Assembly: GCA_958496175.1 (NCBI GenBank)
Contig: OY292278.1
Span: forward strand, 8,928,001 to 8,992,000
Source of the DNA: Sisyra terminalis
Taxonomy: Eukaryota; Arthropoda; Insecta; Neuroptera; Sisyridae
Direction of reading: 5' to 3'
DNA: 64,000 bases
The stretch's first letter is position 1; the number at the start of each line of letters is the position of its first letter. The translations under genes and the position numbers were made by a program. Below the pieces are notes generated by a model that was not told the origin of the DNA, made no database searches, and worked only from the letters and a program-made list of their open reading frames with translations. Below are positions 11,580 to 23,752 of the stretch, one piece after another.

Positions 11580-11995
11580 CCTGAATATTTCAATTTAGAT
11601 TTTTCCACTCTTTATTTCTTTCCAATTCATTTGTCTAATAGATTGGGAAGTTTAACACTAAAAATGGTTTTTCAATTTTGGCGAAAGCTCGTTAGAGAAA
11701 GCACGTTTCAAAGAAAAAATCATTTCGCCAAAAGATCGAGAAGTGAATTCCTAAGTATATTTTCAATTTTGATTTTAAAATGATTATTTCTTTATTAGTA
11801 CCGATCTTGGTCTTGAAGAAAAATCCTGAATATTTCAATTTAAATTTTTTTACTCTCTATTTCTTTTAAATTAATATGTCTAATAGATTGTGAAGTTTAA
11901 TATTACAAAAAATGGTTTCTCAATTTTGGACGAAAGCTCTTTAGAGGAAGCATTTATCAAAGAAAAAATAATTTCGAGAAGAGATCGAGAACTTT
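11580..11995 (+). repeat. Tandem duplication, period 245 bp
   Basis: The block beginning CCTGAATATTTCAATTT at 11580 recurs at 11825. About 165 bp after each start are alike, including the GTCTAATAGATTG and GAAAGCTC stretches, with many substitutions. The 72-codon ORF at 11565 falls in copy 1 and is not kept in copy 2, so it is unlikely to be a gene. Confidence 0.65.
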
Positions 11996-11999
11996 AAAG

Positions 12000-13500
12000 A
12001 GCTTTTATGTGAAAGAAATGCTGAGAAAAGTATAGAATTTTTAAAAATGATTAATATTCAATTAGAAACATTTTACTTTTTGTTTCATTTGGGTTGCAAA
12101 ATATTTAATGAGAAAATTGTTTCGCATTACAAATTACAATAAAATTGAAATTCATTTATCATTAGTATATAATTACGGGAACAAAGCCATTTATTTACGA
12201 GTGGTAAGTGCTTAAATTTCGGGAATTTTTGTCTCTGATTGTATCAGCTCGATACACCTTTAATAATTTTATCAAAATAAATTTCGAAATGAACAACTTT
12301 TTATGGGACGGCCGTAGTAAATTCACGTGGAACTCACAAGGGAAAAAATATGCAGAGGACCCAAAAATGATGTAAGTGCTGTAGCGACTGCGGTTACCAA
12401 GAGAAGATCATGACGATGCTGTGGATGATGATGATGATGATGAAGATTTCGGTTTTCCTTGTCCCATTAGCGACGTGATCAATTACATTATTTCTCTTGT
12501 ACAAATCCTTTGATCTTTGCCGCCACATTTCGATGGTGTTAACTCTTACATGTTAACTAGTAGTAGTCGTTGTACTAGGTGTTGTATATATCAATGTACG
12601 CATACATGCACGAAAAACTTTTACAAAGATTTAACATTTGTTTATTCAGAAAAAAAAGGTCACAACTAAAATAATATAATAAAAGAACAACTAGAGGGAA
12701 AAAAAACGGCAATAAAATTATGAGAGGCTTTGGTGACTGCCGTCTTTGCCGCAACACATTTCCTACACTTACACCTAATATTAATGAGCAAACTTAGAAA
12801 ATAAATAGAATTTTAAAAAGTTGCCTTTAATAAAACTACCGGAACGTTAAATCATTTTTCTTTTTAAATCAATCGTATCGAAGCCGGAAGTTTACGTAGT
12901 CAAATGTGGAGCTTTCCGTGGGGAAAACGCAATCCGATTTTGCCCCACGAATCAATTTTTCTGGCATCGTTCCCACAGAAATTATAACGATTTTGCTCAT
13001 GTTTCGATCGTAACTATCTCAGATGTACTCCATGTATAAATCATTTGAACATTAAAACAACATTTTTGGCTCAAAAATTAAATTATCTTAATTGAGTAGA
13101 TTTCAACATGAATCAACCTTCTTCCAAATCATAAGAAGATGCTATTTTAAATACTAACCTTAAAAAAATTAGAATCTTTTTTTTAAATTTATTCACTAAT
13201 TCCCTAATTCAATTATCTGATTAAATAATGAACTAAGTACTTATTATATTCGGTTTTGATTTGTAATCTTAAAATAATTAATAATCTACCGATATATTAC
13301 TCATGGACCACAAGAAGAAGACAATAGAAACGTGAAATTTTAGGAACTTTAGTTTAAAGTTGATCCGGTTTCAAATTTGAAGATACCTTCAGTCGAATTA
13401 ACACGGTTTGTGTAGGTAATCTAAAATATGTTTCTTTTAAAACACCATGTGTGTAGGTCAACATCTTTTAGAAATCTGAAAGCTCAATTTTTTATAGGAA
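12000..13500. other. Spacer between the inverted hAT-like copies; no gene seen
   Basis: This holds an imperfect GAT microsatellite at about 12420-12443 and a somewhat GC-richer part at 12880-12990. No ORF with a recognisable domain and no repeat partner were found. Confidence 0.45.
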
Positions 13501-13875
13501 TTTTTGATATTTTGAGAAGCATATGAGCAGGTAGCTCTAGAAGGGACTGCACAATGTAAATCAGTGCCCAAAGTTGGAGAGCTTTTTGCAATATTAATAA
13601 GTGAAAGATGGACTTTCAAAACGGTCATCAATTGTGGAAAAAATTCAAAAACAGTGGATAATATTTTACACAGATTACAAGATCACATTCCGAATACTTA
13701 ATCATTTTTAATTGTTTAATGCTTTTCTGCATTTCTTATCATTTCTTTCTCATAAAAGCTCTTGAAAGTTCTCCAAGTTGCGGAAAAGATCAGAAACGAG
13801 TTCGGGATAGTCAATAAATTGATTTTTTTTACAAAAAAAGTGCTTTTAAAAGCACTATCACGACTACAAGTATAT

Positions 13876-14160
13876 AAAGAGCAACTATCAAACGTAACAC
13901 TACCCCCAGAATCAATTTTAACACGATGGGGTATTTGGTAGAAAGGTTTATTGTTTTATGCTAAATATTTCAAAGCAAAAAAAGAAGTAGATGGGCAATT
14001 TGAAAGATCAGATACCATTGCAATCAATTTAAGCCAGCGGATACTAGAGGATCCTTCAATCCACAAAAATATTGTTCTTAATGCAACACATTTCAGCATT
14101 ATACGCGCTGCAATTAAGAAGCTACAAACATTCCTCTACGCAGGTCCATGGAAAAAATAA
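13876..14160 (+). pseudogene. hAT-like transposase C-terminal fragment
   Basis: In one frame the sequence reads LPPESILTRWGIW, then a stop codon, then a helical stretch from LLFYAKYFKAKKEVDG to KLQTFLYAGPWKK and a stop. The RWGTW-like box followed by a YY..NF-like segment is typical of the hAT transposases related to the CGGBP1-linked group (family knowledge). The in-frame TAG and the missing catalytic core make it a pseudogene. An upstream frame at 13540-13700 may be another decayed piece. How sure: moderate on the coding origin, low on the exact hAT subgroup. Confidence 0.5.
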
Positions 14161-14633
14161 AGAGAATAACGACTTTTCGAGTTAACTATTGTAATAGGTT
14201 CGTGGCAAATTAAATGCAGTTTTGTATAAAAAACCCCGTCCTAAAGGAAAAAAGAATATTGATGCATTTATCAACGGTAGTTCTGAAGAGATCTCCGGAA
14301 ATTCCGCCAAATTTCAAGTTCTGTCCGGTAATGTAAGTTAACGTCGAAAGTACATTAAGAGCTTTTAAGTTTTTTATCTACATGGCTCAATTGTGGGTCT
14401 AAACCATCCAAGTTCCCATTCAAATACATACAGAAAATTTCTGGAGAATAGGTCTGGCGGCTTAGGAGAAGTTCAGTGTTGTACATAAGTACAGAAGAAT
14501 TCTATATATTAAGATAAATATAATGTGAAAATAAAAGTAAATTCTAATAATAAATGGTTTTTGATTGTGTATATTTAATGCATATTTCGCCTTTTTTTAG
14601 TGCATATTTGCAAGGATATTTTGGCATTTTGAT

Positions 14634-15660
14634 AGTGTATATCAGACTGATTCTAAAAAAATTGATAATTTTTTTTTACTTAATTATATCGAAAATATTG
14701 TTGGGAATGACAAAAAAATTCCTGTGAAAGTTTAAGCTCTTAAAATTAATATTAAAAGGTGCCACATCGCACATTTCGATTTTCCATTTAAATAACATGG
14801 GAACAATATTCTCTTGCATTTTGGAATTTTATAGCTCACGTTGGTGACAATATTTCGGAATGACTAAGGTATATTCTTGTAGAAAATTGAACGATCTACA
14901 AAAAAGGTGGTCTTACAAGTTTTAGATATATTTATTCCTTCAAAAGTTATTCGAGGTCAAAGTTGAACTAAAGAGAAGTTTTAATTTTTTTTCAATTTTT
15001 TGACGCAACCATAAATTTTATGAAAAAATTTTATAGGACATTTTTTGTAGAGCACTTTTTTTTCTATAACTTATCTCTTTAAAAGTTTTTGATATTTTTC
15101 ACAGCTCCTAAGTAATTTGCATTAAACTGAAAATTCCCTGAATTATTATATTTTTAACATATTTTTTTTTTATATTATATAAATAACTAGTGACCTGTGA
15201 AAAATATCAAAAACTTTTTTAGAAATAAGTTATAGGAAAGAAAGTGCTCTACAAAAAATGTTTCGTAAAATTATCTCATAAAATTGATGGATGCGTCAAA
15301 AAATTTAAAATTTTTTAAAATTTCTCTTTAGTTCAACTTTGACCTCGAATAACTTTTGAAGGAATAAATATATCAAAAACTTGTACGCAACCTTTTTGTA
15401 GACCGTTCAATTTTCTACAAGAATATACCTTAGTCATTCTGAAATATTGTCACCAATGTGAGCTATAAAATTCCAAAGTGCAAGAAAATATTGTTAGCAT
15501 GTTATTTAAATGGAAAATCGAAATTTGCGATGCGGCACCTCTTAATATTAATATTAAGAGCTTAATTTTTCACAGGAATTTTTTTTGTCATTCCAACAAT
15601 ATTTTCGATATAATTAAGAAAAAAAATTATCATTTTTTTTGAATCAGTCTAGTGTATATA
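14634..15660. mobile_element. Foldback element, type II, complete copy with 9-10-bp target duplication
   Basis: The element (14644-15650, 1,007 bp) begins AGACTGATTC and ends GAATCAGTCT. Its whole length is two ~480-bp inverted arms joined by an AT-rich centre near 15150. Flanks AGTGTATATC (14634-14643) and AGTGTATATA (15651-15660) are a 9-10-bp target duplication. The inverted host copy near 10560 has a single AGTGAATATA there. The arm order (CGAAAATATTGTT, AATATTAATATTAA, CTACAAGAATATACC, CTACAAAAAAGG, TTTTTGTAGAGCAC) parallels type I. There is no coding sequence. A 9-10-bp duplication fits only some DNA transposon groups, and I do not assign one. Confidence 0.85.
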
Positions 15661-16029
15661 ATCCAATGTCTACTTTTAACAATGAAGGATCACATTTTTT
15701 TGAGCTTAAGAATAGCTGTTGTTTCGTTAAATTGCATAATGAATTAACGATTTCACGATTTTAGAGGTGTCTGTCCGAAAAAAAACTGTAAAAATTCTAA
15801 AAAACTGATATTTATACTTCGACAAAGATGAGCTACAATTATATATATAGTTTTGCTTCCTCATTCCCGCCAAAGTAACCACTATCCAAATTCCATAATT
15901 GCTGATAAAATAACTTGGATTTAAAATTTGTTCTTGGAAGTTTAAAAACTTTTTTCTTAACAACTTTCAGTATTCCTTGTTGTACATTTTTTAATTTACC
16001 GACAAGGTATACATTTTTTAACTCTTTGA

Positions 16030-18440
16030 AATAGTATAAAGTATGTTTGTGAACTTTATGATTTAATTAACCATATATTAAAGAGTAGCTTTTCAATTTG
16101 ATTTTGAATGATTAAAAAATGAAATTTAGAACAAAATTTTCACGCTTAAGTCAACATTTTCTCTTTAAATTTAGATATTCCTGATAATAATTTAATTACT
16201 TCTAATCAGTAGGCAATACTCGCACATGTAACGCTACATGTAAATACATTTTTTTTATTAATAATAAATATTTTTTTTAAGAAAAAACACCGTTTGATAA
16301 TGATCTGCTAATGTTTCTATTACAATAACTTTAAATAATGTTGTTTTATTGCTTAAGCAACGTAGAAAATTAGAAGTATGTGTAATCGAAACAATTTTGT
16401 ATGTTTGAAGAAAAATACGTGAAAAAAAAAATCATCAAAAGATAATATGCTTCGTTGCCATATTATAAACTTAAAAGCGAAAGACGAAGAAAATTATCAT
16501 GTTAAGTACCAGTCCCTCATCCATTAAATCTTCTATCACATAATCTCAATCCAATTAACATAATTAATTATAATCCGTAACGCTATGAAGTTGCTTTTAA
16601 GTTGTTGCGCGATTAAAAATATGTTAGATACATATACACATTTTCATAGCCTCGTTTCACCTCCAACTCACTTAATTATCGCTAAGGACACGAAACAAAA
16701 ATATTACCTAACGTGTAAAATTGGCGATAAGTTCAACACGGAATTTCGAAAAGTTTCTGGAATTTTATTTCCAGATTAATAATATGGGTGTATGACGTCA
16801 TTGTGGTAAAATTTTTCATAAATACCACGGCTAGATTAGACGAACAACGATCGGGCGGTTGTTTGTGCCCTTTATTACACTATTATTATTATTATTATTA
16901 TTGGGCAACGTTTAAATGGAAATGTTGTTCATCAAAATTCAACCATTATTGTCTTCTGTATGATGATTGTAATGAGCGTATCTCTCACACAAAAGCATAC
17001 TTGTTTTTGTCGCTGTATTCACACAAGGGGTAATTTACACCCAAAATTCTCTCTTATTCGAATGGAACTTCAAAAAGACGTTTTTACCGCTTGGACGAAT
17101 CGAAACGGAACTCGACAATCGACAATAATGTTATTATTACGACGATGTGGTCCGTCGTTTTTCTATACTAATTTTAATTATCCCGCAGGGTAATTATTTT
17201 TAAGTGAGCCACCAACATCGATAAGTGAGATTTGTAACGGATGATGATGGATTATATTAATAATCTACACCTAATATTATATTTAAATATCACTAGTTTA
17301 CAAGGTTTTCGGCTGTAGAGAACTAAACAGGCTTTTCGGATGGTTTTTATCTATGGAATCTTTGTCCGATAGTTTTTTTGATTGAAACTAACCAGATGAT
17401 ATATAACATGAATTATAAGGCATGCATTCTAAATCAGTGTAAAAAATTATTTAATTGTTATAAACATAAAATTTGTTGTTATATGATCAAAATTATTGCT
17501 TACTGCAATTTTGTATTACAAATTGTATTACTGTTCGATAAATCAAAGACCCCAAGCTCTTTTAGCCGCCATACAAAATATGGCATTCTATGGCAAACTA
17601 TGGGTACGTACATACATTATTTGCTTTCAGAAAGAAGTATATGTTTTAAATTTGAGATATGAATAACAGTTAGCCCAGAATATATGTTGTTTTGCATAAA
17701 ATGCCCTTTTTGCCAAGTATATGTCACATATTAAATGGTTAAATATATAATATTCACCTACTGAAGTATGCATTATTTTGACATTTTGTGCTTGCAATAC
17801 CTCTGCTCCTAGTCAAATCTCAAACTCCAAATTTTAGGTGCATAATACTATCATCCAGTACTATAATGAGGTGATATTTCAGATTTTTATCTGGTCGCTC
17901 ACCAGAGATATTGAGCTCAGAAAATTGCAAATTTTGAAAATTTCCAAATTTTGTTATTTTTTTTTTAAAAAGGCTTCAAGTCTCAGAATTAAAATTTTGT
18001 TTTTGAATACAACTAGTATCTATTTGTTTGTAAGAAAAGTTTTAACGTGTAGACTCTTTCCCTTCCTTCACAATCTTTCCGTGAAATTTGAAGTTTTTAC
18101 AAATTAGAGCTAAAAATTTAGGCTGAAATTTCACCCCTTAGAGTTATATTTAGATGAAAACGTGTTATTACAACCTTATAGCTTATATTTTTATGAACAC
18201 ACTGCTTTTTGTTTTATTTTGATAGGACAAATAGGGCCTGAGATAATCAAGTTTCCGCAAACCCTTAAAAGTGCGAAAATGTCTGCGCCTAGTTAAACTA
18301 ATATGGCCACCACCGGAAAACTAAACACAATAAAATTAAAATAATGATGAATTTGAACTTCCAACATGTTGAGGTGACAGCAAAAAAAAATCAAAACTAA
18401 AAAAAATAATCAAGCGACCAGTGCTGGACTGACTGAATTG
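16030..18440. other. No recognised gene; mixed unique sequence
   Basis: Several ORFs of 60-94 codons occur (16585-18107) but none has a recognisable motif or a splice-site pattern I would trust. There is a TAT/ATT microsatellite at about 16881-16902. The part at 16790-17200 is less AT-rich than its surroundings and has no repeat partner, so it could hold host regulatory or exon sequence. Confidence 0.4.
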
Positions 18441-18449
18441 GACTGACCC

Positions 18450-19060
18450 TGCTGGCTTATTAGGGGAAATTTTAACGTATGGGCATGAAAAACTGTAAGG
18501 TAAATTTTATAGCGGACAACAAAGTTGTGCTTAAAGCATTGATAGAGCTACAGTCTAATTTTTAACCGCCAAAAACCAAATAATATTAGGCTGGATACAA
18601 GTCATAAGGGCACAGTGGGGAAGGAAAAAAATCGAAATTTATACGTTGATAATTTTCGGCATAAAGATTTTTTTGTAAAATTTAAATATTGTTGTTGAAC
18701 TAGGTTTCCTAGGTCTATTTTCCTTATATCTTGTTCCGAAAGATCTACCAGTTTGGCCAATGTAGGTCTTTCGGAACAAGATATAAGGAAAATAGACCTA
18801 GGAAACCTAGTTCAACAACAATCTTTAAATTTTACAAAAAATCTTTATGACGAAAATTATCAACGCATAAATTTCGATTTTTTCCTTCCCCACTGTGCCT
18901 TTATGGCTTGCCACCAACCTAATGCTACTTGGTTTTAAAGACCAAAAGTTAACCTGATGACTCCATCAATACTTTTAGCACAACTTTGTTATCAGATAAT
19001 AATAGTATTTTGCCATTTTTTAAGCACATACGTTTAAACTTCCACGTTTAAGCCAGCCAT
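18450..19060. mobile_element. Palindromic element, ~610 bp
   Basis: Two inverted arms of about 290 bp meet at 18745-18765. The inner 120 bp of each arm are almost identical, including TTGTTCCGAAAGA against TCTTTCGGAACAA, GGTTTCCTAGG and CACAGTGGGG. The outer parts are more diverged (ACAAAGTTGTGCTTAAA against its inverse, and the end GCTGGCTT against AAGCCAGC). The 61-codon ORF at 18753 lies wholly in the right arm and is not a gene. The terminal duplication was not resolved. Confidence 0.75.
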
Positions 19061-19064
19061 AATA

Positions 19065-21310
19065 TATTATTTCGATTCCCAGAGGTACTGAAAGCTTATG
19101 AAAGTTTAAGTTAGAGCCATTAGTAAACCATACGTGATTATTTGGCACAATTTTGCTCTTGATGTCTTCCCATTTAAGATGTTTCAATTTTTTTAAGTTA
19201 ACGAAAGTTATTTAAGGTTTACAAATAAAAATCGCGATGATATCATCGAGAAATATCATGGATACATAATGATTAAACTTTCAGTTCATTAACGATAAGT
19301 GTCTATATGCTAACATAGTAAAATTTGCTAAAAGTTTTGCTCAATAAATACTCATCTATTCATTTTAATACAAATTAATAGATCAGCTTACGATTTATTG
19401 TAACAATGTAGAAATTAACTAAACTAAAGACAAAGGTAAATGGAAAGCATGCGTAGAATACGAAAAATAATAACGAAGAAAATTGGCAAATTGAAAAATA
19501 TATAGGAACCGGACCAGACAAAATACCTTAAACCTGTAATGAGAAAAAAGAACCCAGGTAGGAATTGGGTACCTCCTAGTAACCAATATTTATCTTTGCG
19601 ATCAACAGGTATTTCTTGACTGATATTGAGTTTCATCCTTCTTTGCACAAGTGCAATATATTTTAAATCATTTGATTTTGTTGTTTTCTAAGAATAATTA
19701 TCTTTATTAAGCAAAATAGCTTCATATGACAATGACAATCTCATGGAGAGAATTAAATAATATTGTGTATTAAAAAATTAAAAAAACCACGTAAATTTTC
19801 TTTAAGAAAAATAATTTATGTTCCTTTTCAAAAAGTGTTAATATTACGGCAATTAATTGTGGTATCAGTAACAGGATGAATAAACATTAAACAATGCAAA
19901 TAGTATAAATAACATATAAATAATGAACTAAAGAATTTAGCGATCAATCGGAAAAGTTACTAGAAGGAATGGTTATTGCTGGTGATGGCAGTGATAAAAG
20001 TGATTAATCATTTCAGTTTTAAAGAAAAGTTTTCTAAATGGTCGTTAAAAACCTTAAAAAACCTCCAGTTAAATATATTTTCGGAATTTTTTAATAATTT
20101 TAGAAGGACAAATGGTTCTTTCCAAAACAGTTCACGAATTGTTAGACCAAATATTACCATGTAGAATAAGTGTATTTATTCTTGTATAGGAAAGACATCC
20201 TGATATTCTTATTATACCTTTCCATACCATTCTAGTTTATTTTTTTCTGTTCTAGTTTATCTAATCATTTGATAATCTAGTTGGTATTTTTCTTCAATTT
20301 ATATAATTTAATACAAAATACATAATATCTAATGCCTACTAGTGACCCAATGATGAAGATGATTGCTTCAAAAATGGTAGGTGTTGGGTTTTAATCATTT
20401 TACAGATTTTGATTAACCCTTGAGTCCCTAAAGATTTTGGTAGTTACAAAACGATGGTAAGTAACAATAAAAAAAATTATACTAAAAGTTTACACGACAT
20501 AAATGACATTGTACTATGAGTTCTTATATAGAATAATGAATTCTTATAATCATGCAAATATTTATCAAAAAAAAAAATAAATAAAAAAATCGTAAGTTTA
20601 TATGGTGCTTGGGAATTTATTTAAAATTATTTAAAATAATTATTGAAAATTAGCAAAGTTATAAATCTTTAAGGGTTGTTGAGATGAAGGTGATTAAATA
20701 ACAATTTCGCACCGCCATTTTTTACAAAGTATTGGTTTTTTAAACTTTATGCAATTTGGACAATAAAGCTTTGACTACAATATTTTTTTCTATTTCCTTA
20801 AAAATCCTTTGTGAAATAAGGCTTTTTAGAATTGAAATTATTATTTCCCGTTTGCTTAAAAGTCTCGTACGAAAAAAGGCTCTTTTTAAAAAAAGTTGTG
20901 AAAGAAAGCTTAATGAATTTATTTAAATAATATCTCAAATCCTTTTGATAAAAGTCATTCAAGTACATTACTTCTAAGAGCTTTCCATCCTTCATACTAA
21001 TTACGTTTATTTATTGACTCCAATTAATGTTTGATTTCTGCATTTGAGGACTTTAGACCACAGCAGATTGTAGCAATTTACCAAAGAAAAAAAATAAGAC
21101 ATTTTTTGATTTTCTGTAGGAATAATTTATTTTTTGATGTCTTCGTATAATTTCATATAATTACTTTTAATTAATGAGCTTCAATGGCTAGCTATTGTTG
21201 ATTTTGTAATTGTATAATGATTTTGTAAGGTCGTTGACAAATAAAAAGCTTTCTGTAGCAAATTACTGCTAATCGGAGATTAAGCTCTTGAATTTGCGAA
21301 ACTTTAAGTT
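19065..21310. other. No gene seen
   Basis: AT-rich sequence with chance ORFs of 60-75 codons at 19424, 19976 and 20798. Those on the minus strand contain hydrophobic runs but no conserved motif. Confidence 0.45.
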
Positions 21311-21316
21311 AAAAGA

Positions 21317-21453
21317 TGATCAAATTCAGATCTCAGCTTTTATTAAATAAGAAGACAATTCAGGTTGTTTAAGATAATTTTTTATTTTAAATTTAAAAAA
21401 TATAAAATAAAAAAAAAAACGATCTTCAACAACCTGAATTGTCTTCTTACTTA
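21317..21453. mobile_element. Family D palindrome, deletion derivative without hammerhead
   Basis: The tail (21317-21343) and outer arms (AATAAGAAGACAATTCAGG at 21346 and its inverse CCTGAATTGTCTTCTTA ending about 21449) match the copy at 53422. Everything between the outer 45 bp of each arm is gone, including both ribozyme cores. This is what slippage within a palindrome would leave. Confidence 0.7.
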
Positions 21454-21459
21454 CGGTAA

Positions 21460-23300
21460 AACTAAATAAGGGTAAACTTAGAATAGTCTTAGATAAATTG
21501 TTAGTCAAATAATTATTTTGGTAAATGAAAAAACGGAGTTAATTACAAAAAAGTTTTTTAATTTTAATTTGGCTATCGCATCGCTAAACAGGGGACAATT
21601 TGGAAAAAATATATTTTTTTTTAATGTATAAAGGCTATGAAAGATTGGTAAAAATATCATTAGTAGTTCTTTGATGTTTTCAAGCTAAGTACGTGTGAAA
21701 TTACGGACCCTCCACCTATAATTATATTTTCTAAGCATGTTAGGAACTTTTTTGTCATACTTTGTCCGATAAAATTAGCGCAACAATACATATCAAAGTC
21801 TAGAAAACTTTGCTGGTATTATTCTGAAATTATTTGCAACTTTGTTAAGGCCAAGAACAACGTCATTACCAATCCCTTTCGCATTAAACACGCAAATTTT
21901 TGCACAAAAAAAAAAAAAAAAAACACCACCAAACCCTTGTATTTTCCGATTGATTCAACCATAGAAAAAGGACAGCAACCAAATGCGACAATGCTCGAAA
22001 ACTATTTTTTCTTATTTAATATTTTCATAGCTGGCGGCATTTCCCTCTCACTTTACCAGAAAGACCACCAAACGTGATCGTTACAAAAATAACGTACACA
22101 TATAGAAGAGAATATAATATGTTTGTGTTGTTCTGTTGTTATAGCATCAAAAGATGCAAGATGATGATGATAATGTTAATCATAATAATAGTACCCTATT
22201 CACCAATCTTCCGGCCCTTTTGACGCCCTAACCTTCTCCATTGAACTACAAGAATATCTCTCTTGCCACGGAGGAGCCACGGCCCGTGATGATATCATTA
22301 CGTTTATGGAAATAATAATGAAGTTATTCAGTTCAGGTCTAAAACCAAACACATGTGAAAAGGAGCACAAAATAAAAATAAAAATCATGGAAAAGTAATG
22401 TAATAATTCCAAGCAATAATGATAATAATAAGTGGCCGCGTGCACACGTTCAAAAACCCCAACGAAAATCATCCAACAACTGACCGCCGTTACTCACTAA
22501 TCGATGTGTAACGAAAAATAAAACAAATCAAAACAACACCTGAAAATCTCAATCGAGAAAAAAAAAATTCTTCTACCCATTCTATTGAAATAAGCCAAGT
22601 ACGTATGAAAGAAAACTAATTTTCGGCCAGCTATTATTCTTCCCGGTTTTATTGGAAGTCTTTTGTTGGAATTTATCAAAAACTTATCGAAAATACCTCA
22701 CATAGAAATGGTAGGAGGATTTATTAACAAATAAATAAGAAAAACGTAAACATTAATTCCGATTCTGACAATATAATTTGGACGCCAATTGTTTTCAACG
22801 TAGGCACACGATAATTGGCTTTACAATTAATAGTTCTCAAGATGAAGAAGAAGAAAAAAATTAAATCGCCTCTTTGTTGCACCGGGGGTTCTAAATTAGT
22901 TCATTTCTAATTCATAACATAGAATAAATCGAACCGAAACTGATTTCATTACAAATTTCTTAATAAATCGTAAGAATTTTTCCGTGGCATATTATTTGAA
23001 TGTTTTCAGTCATTGTTGCACAAAATGGGAAAATATATGATTAGTCAATTACTGTAAATATTATCAGATCGCAGTTTAATTAGCAAGTGAGTTGATTCAA
23101 ATCAACGGTGAATATTGTTGGCGCCAAATCGGCAACGATAAAAATAAGATTGTTTCGTTTTAAGTTGTTATCTTTTTTGATCCATTTCTGCCAAGAAATA
23201 TTATGTAAAATATTTTAATAGAAAGTGTTATTTTGAAGTATATTTTGCTAAGATAAGGACTAATATTGTCAAGTTACTGCAGAGTAAATATATTTGGAGT
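21460..23300. other. No recognised gene; GC-richer patch at 22,190-22,480
   Basis: The patch at 22190-22480 has the base composition of a possible exon or regulatory region, with CCACGGAGGAGCCACGGCCC near 22267. It has an open minus-strand frame of 90 codons without a known motif. A poly-A run is at about 21906-21922. I see no repeat partner in the window. Confidence 0.4.
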
Positions 23301-23451
23301 CAAGAAAAAAAAATTATGGGAAAAGTAAATTTTTAGAGTACAATTTTATGATCTTCAATAATATTGCTGGTATTCTTATCCATGGTTTTAACATTAATGA
23401 TTCTCATTTTCTAGATACTTTTTAATATTTGATGTTTTTATTAATTTTTTT

Positions 23452-23486
23452 GTACGTTTCGCCACTTTCGCAGCTTCTTCAGGTAC
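23452..23486 (-). ncRNA. Hammerhead ribozyme core, family A left arm, intact
   Basis: Read on the minus strand: CUGAAGA, A, GCUGC, loop GAAA, GUGGC, GAAAC, GUAC. Position 7 of the hammerhead core may be any base, so CUGAAGA is allowed. Stem II is five pairs, two of them G-U. Stem III is ACGU, self-complementary. The bases next to the site do not give an obvious stem I, which weakens the prediction of cleavage by a single molecule. Confidence 0.7.
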
Positions 23487-23717
23487 TCAATTACAAACAT
23501 CAAATTTTTAAATCCATGTAAAATAATCTTTCTCATAATAATTCAATAAAATGTAAAATAATGTTATAATATAAAATAATATAACATAATATACCTAATA
23601 TACTATAATAATATAATAAAAAATAAAAAGTTATAATGTTATTTATTTTACATTTTATTGAATTATTATGAGAAAGATTATTTTACATGGATTTAAAAAT
23701 TTAATTTTTGTAATTGA

Positions 23718-23752
23718 GTACCTGAAGAAGCTGCGAAAGTGGCGAAACGTAC
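23718..23752 (+). ncRNA. Hammerhead ribozyme core, family A right arm, intact
   Basis: CUGAAGA is at 23722-23728, GCUGC at 23730-23734, GUGGC at 23739-23743 and GAAAC at 23744-23748, followed by GUAC. It is the exact inverse of the left-arm core, so both arms are preserved and the insertion may be fairly recent. Confidence 0.7.

Larger units (their letters stand above)
13775..16020 (+). repeat. Decayed hAT-like element, inverted copy 2, with foldback insertion
   Basis: This is the plus-strand partner of 10200-11420. It holds the clearest coding relic (13876-14160) and a second conserved stretch at 14225-14340 (CCGTCCTAAAGGA, then GAAGAGATCTCCGGAAATTC). The foldback at 14644-15650 interrupts it. 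Terminal inverted repeats and target duplications of the element itself were not found, so the outer limits are those of the paired homology. Confidence 0.7.

Noticed and set aside
16585..18107. Run of five ORFs on the plus strand that could look like a gene cluster
   Set aside because: No shared frame, no splice signals I trust, no domain, and low-complexity translation such as a run of Tyr from the TAT microsatellite.
18753..18938. 61-codon ORF with a plausible-looking protein
   Set aside because: It lies completely inside one arm of the 18450-19060 palindrome, so the frame is a by-product of the repeat.
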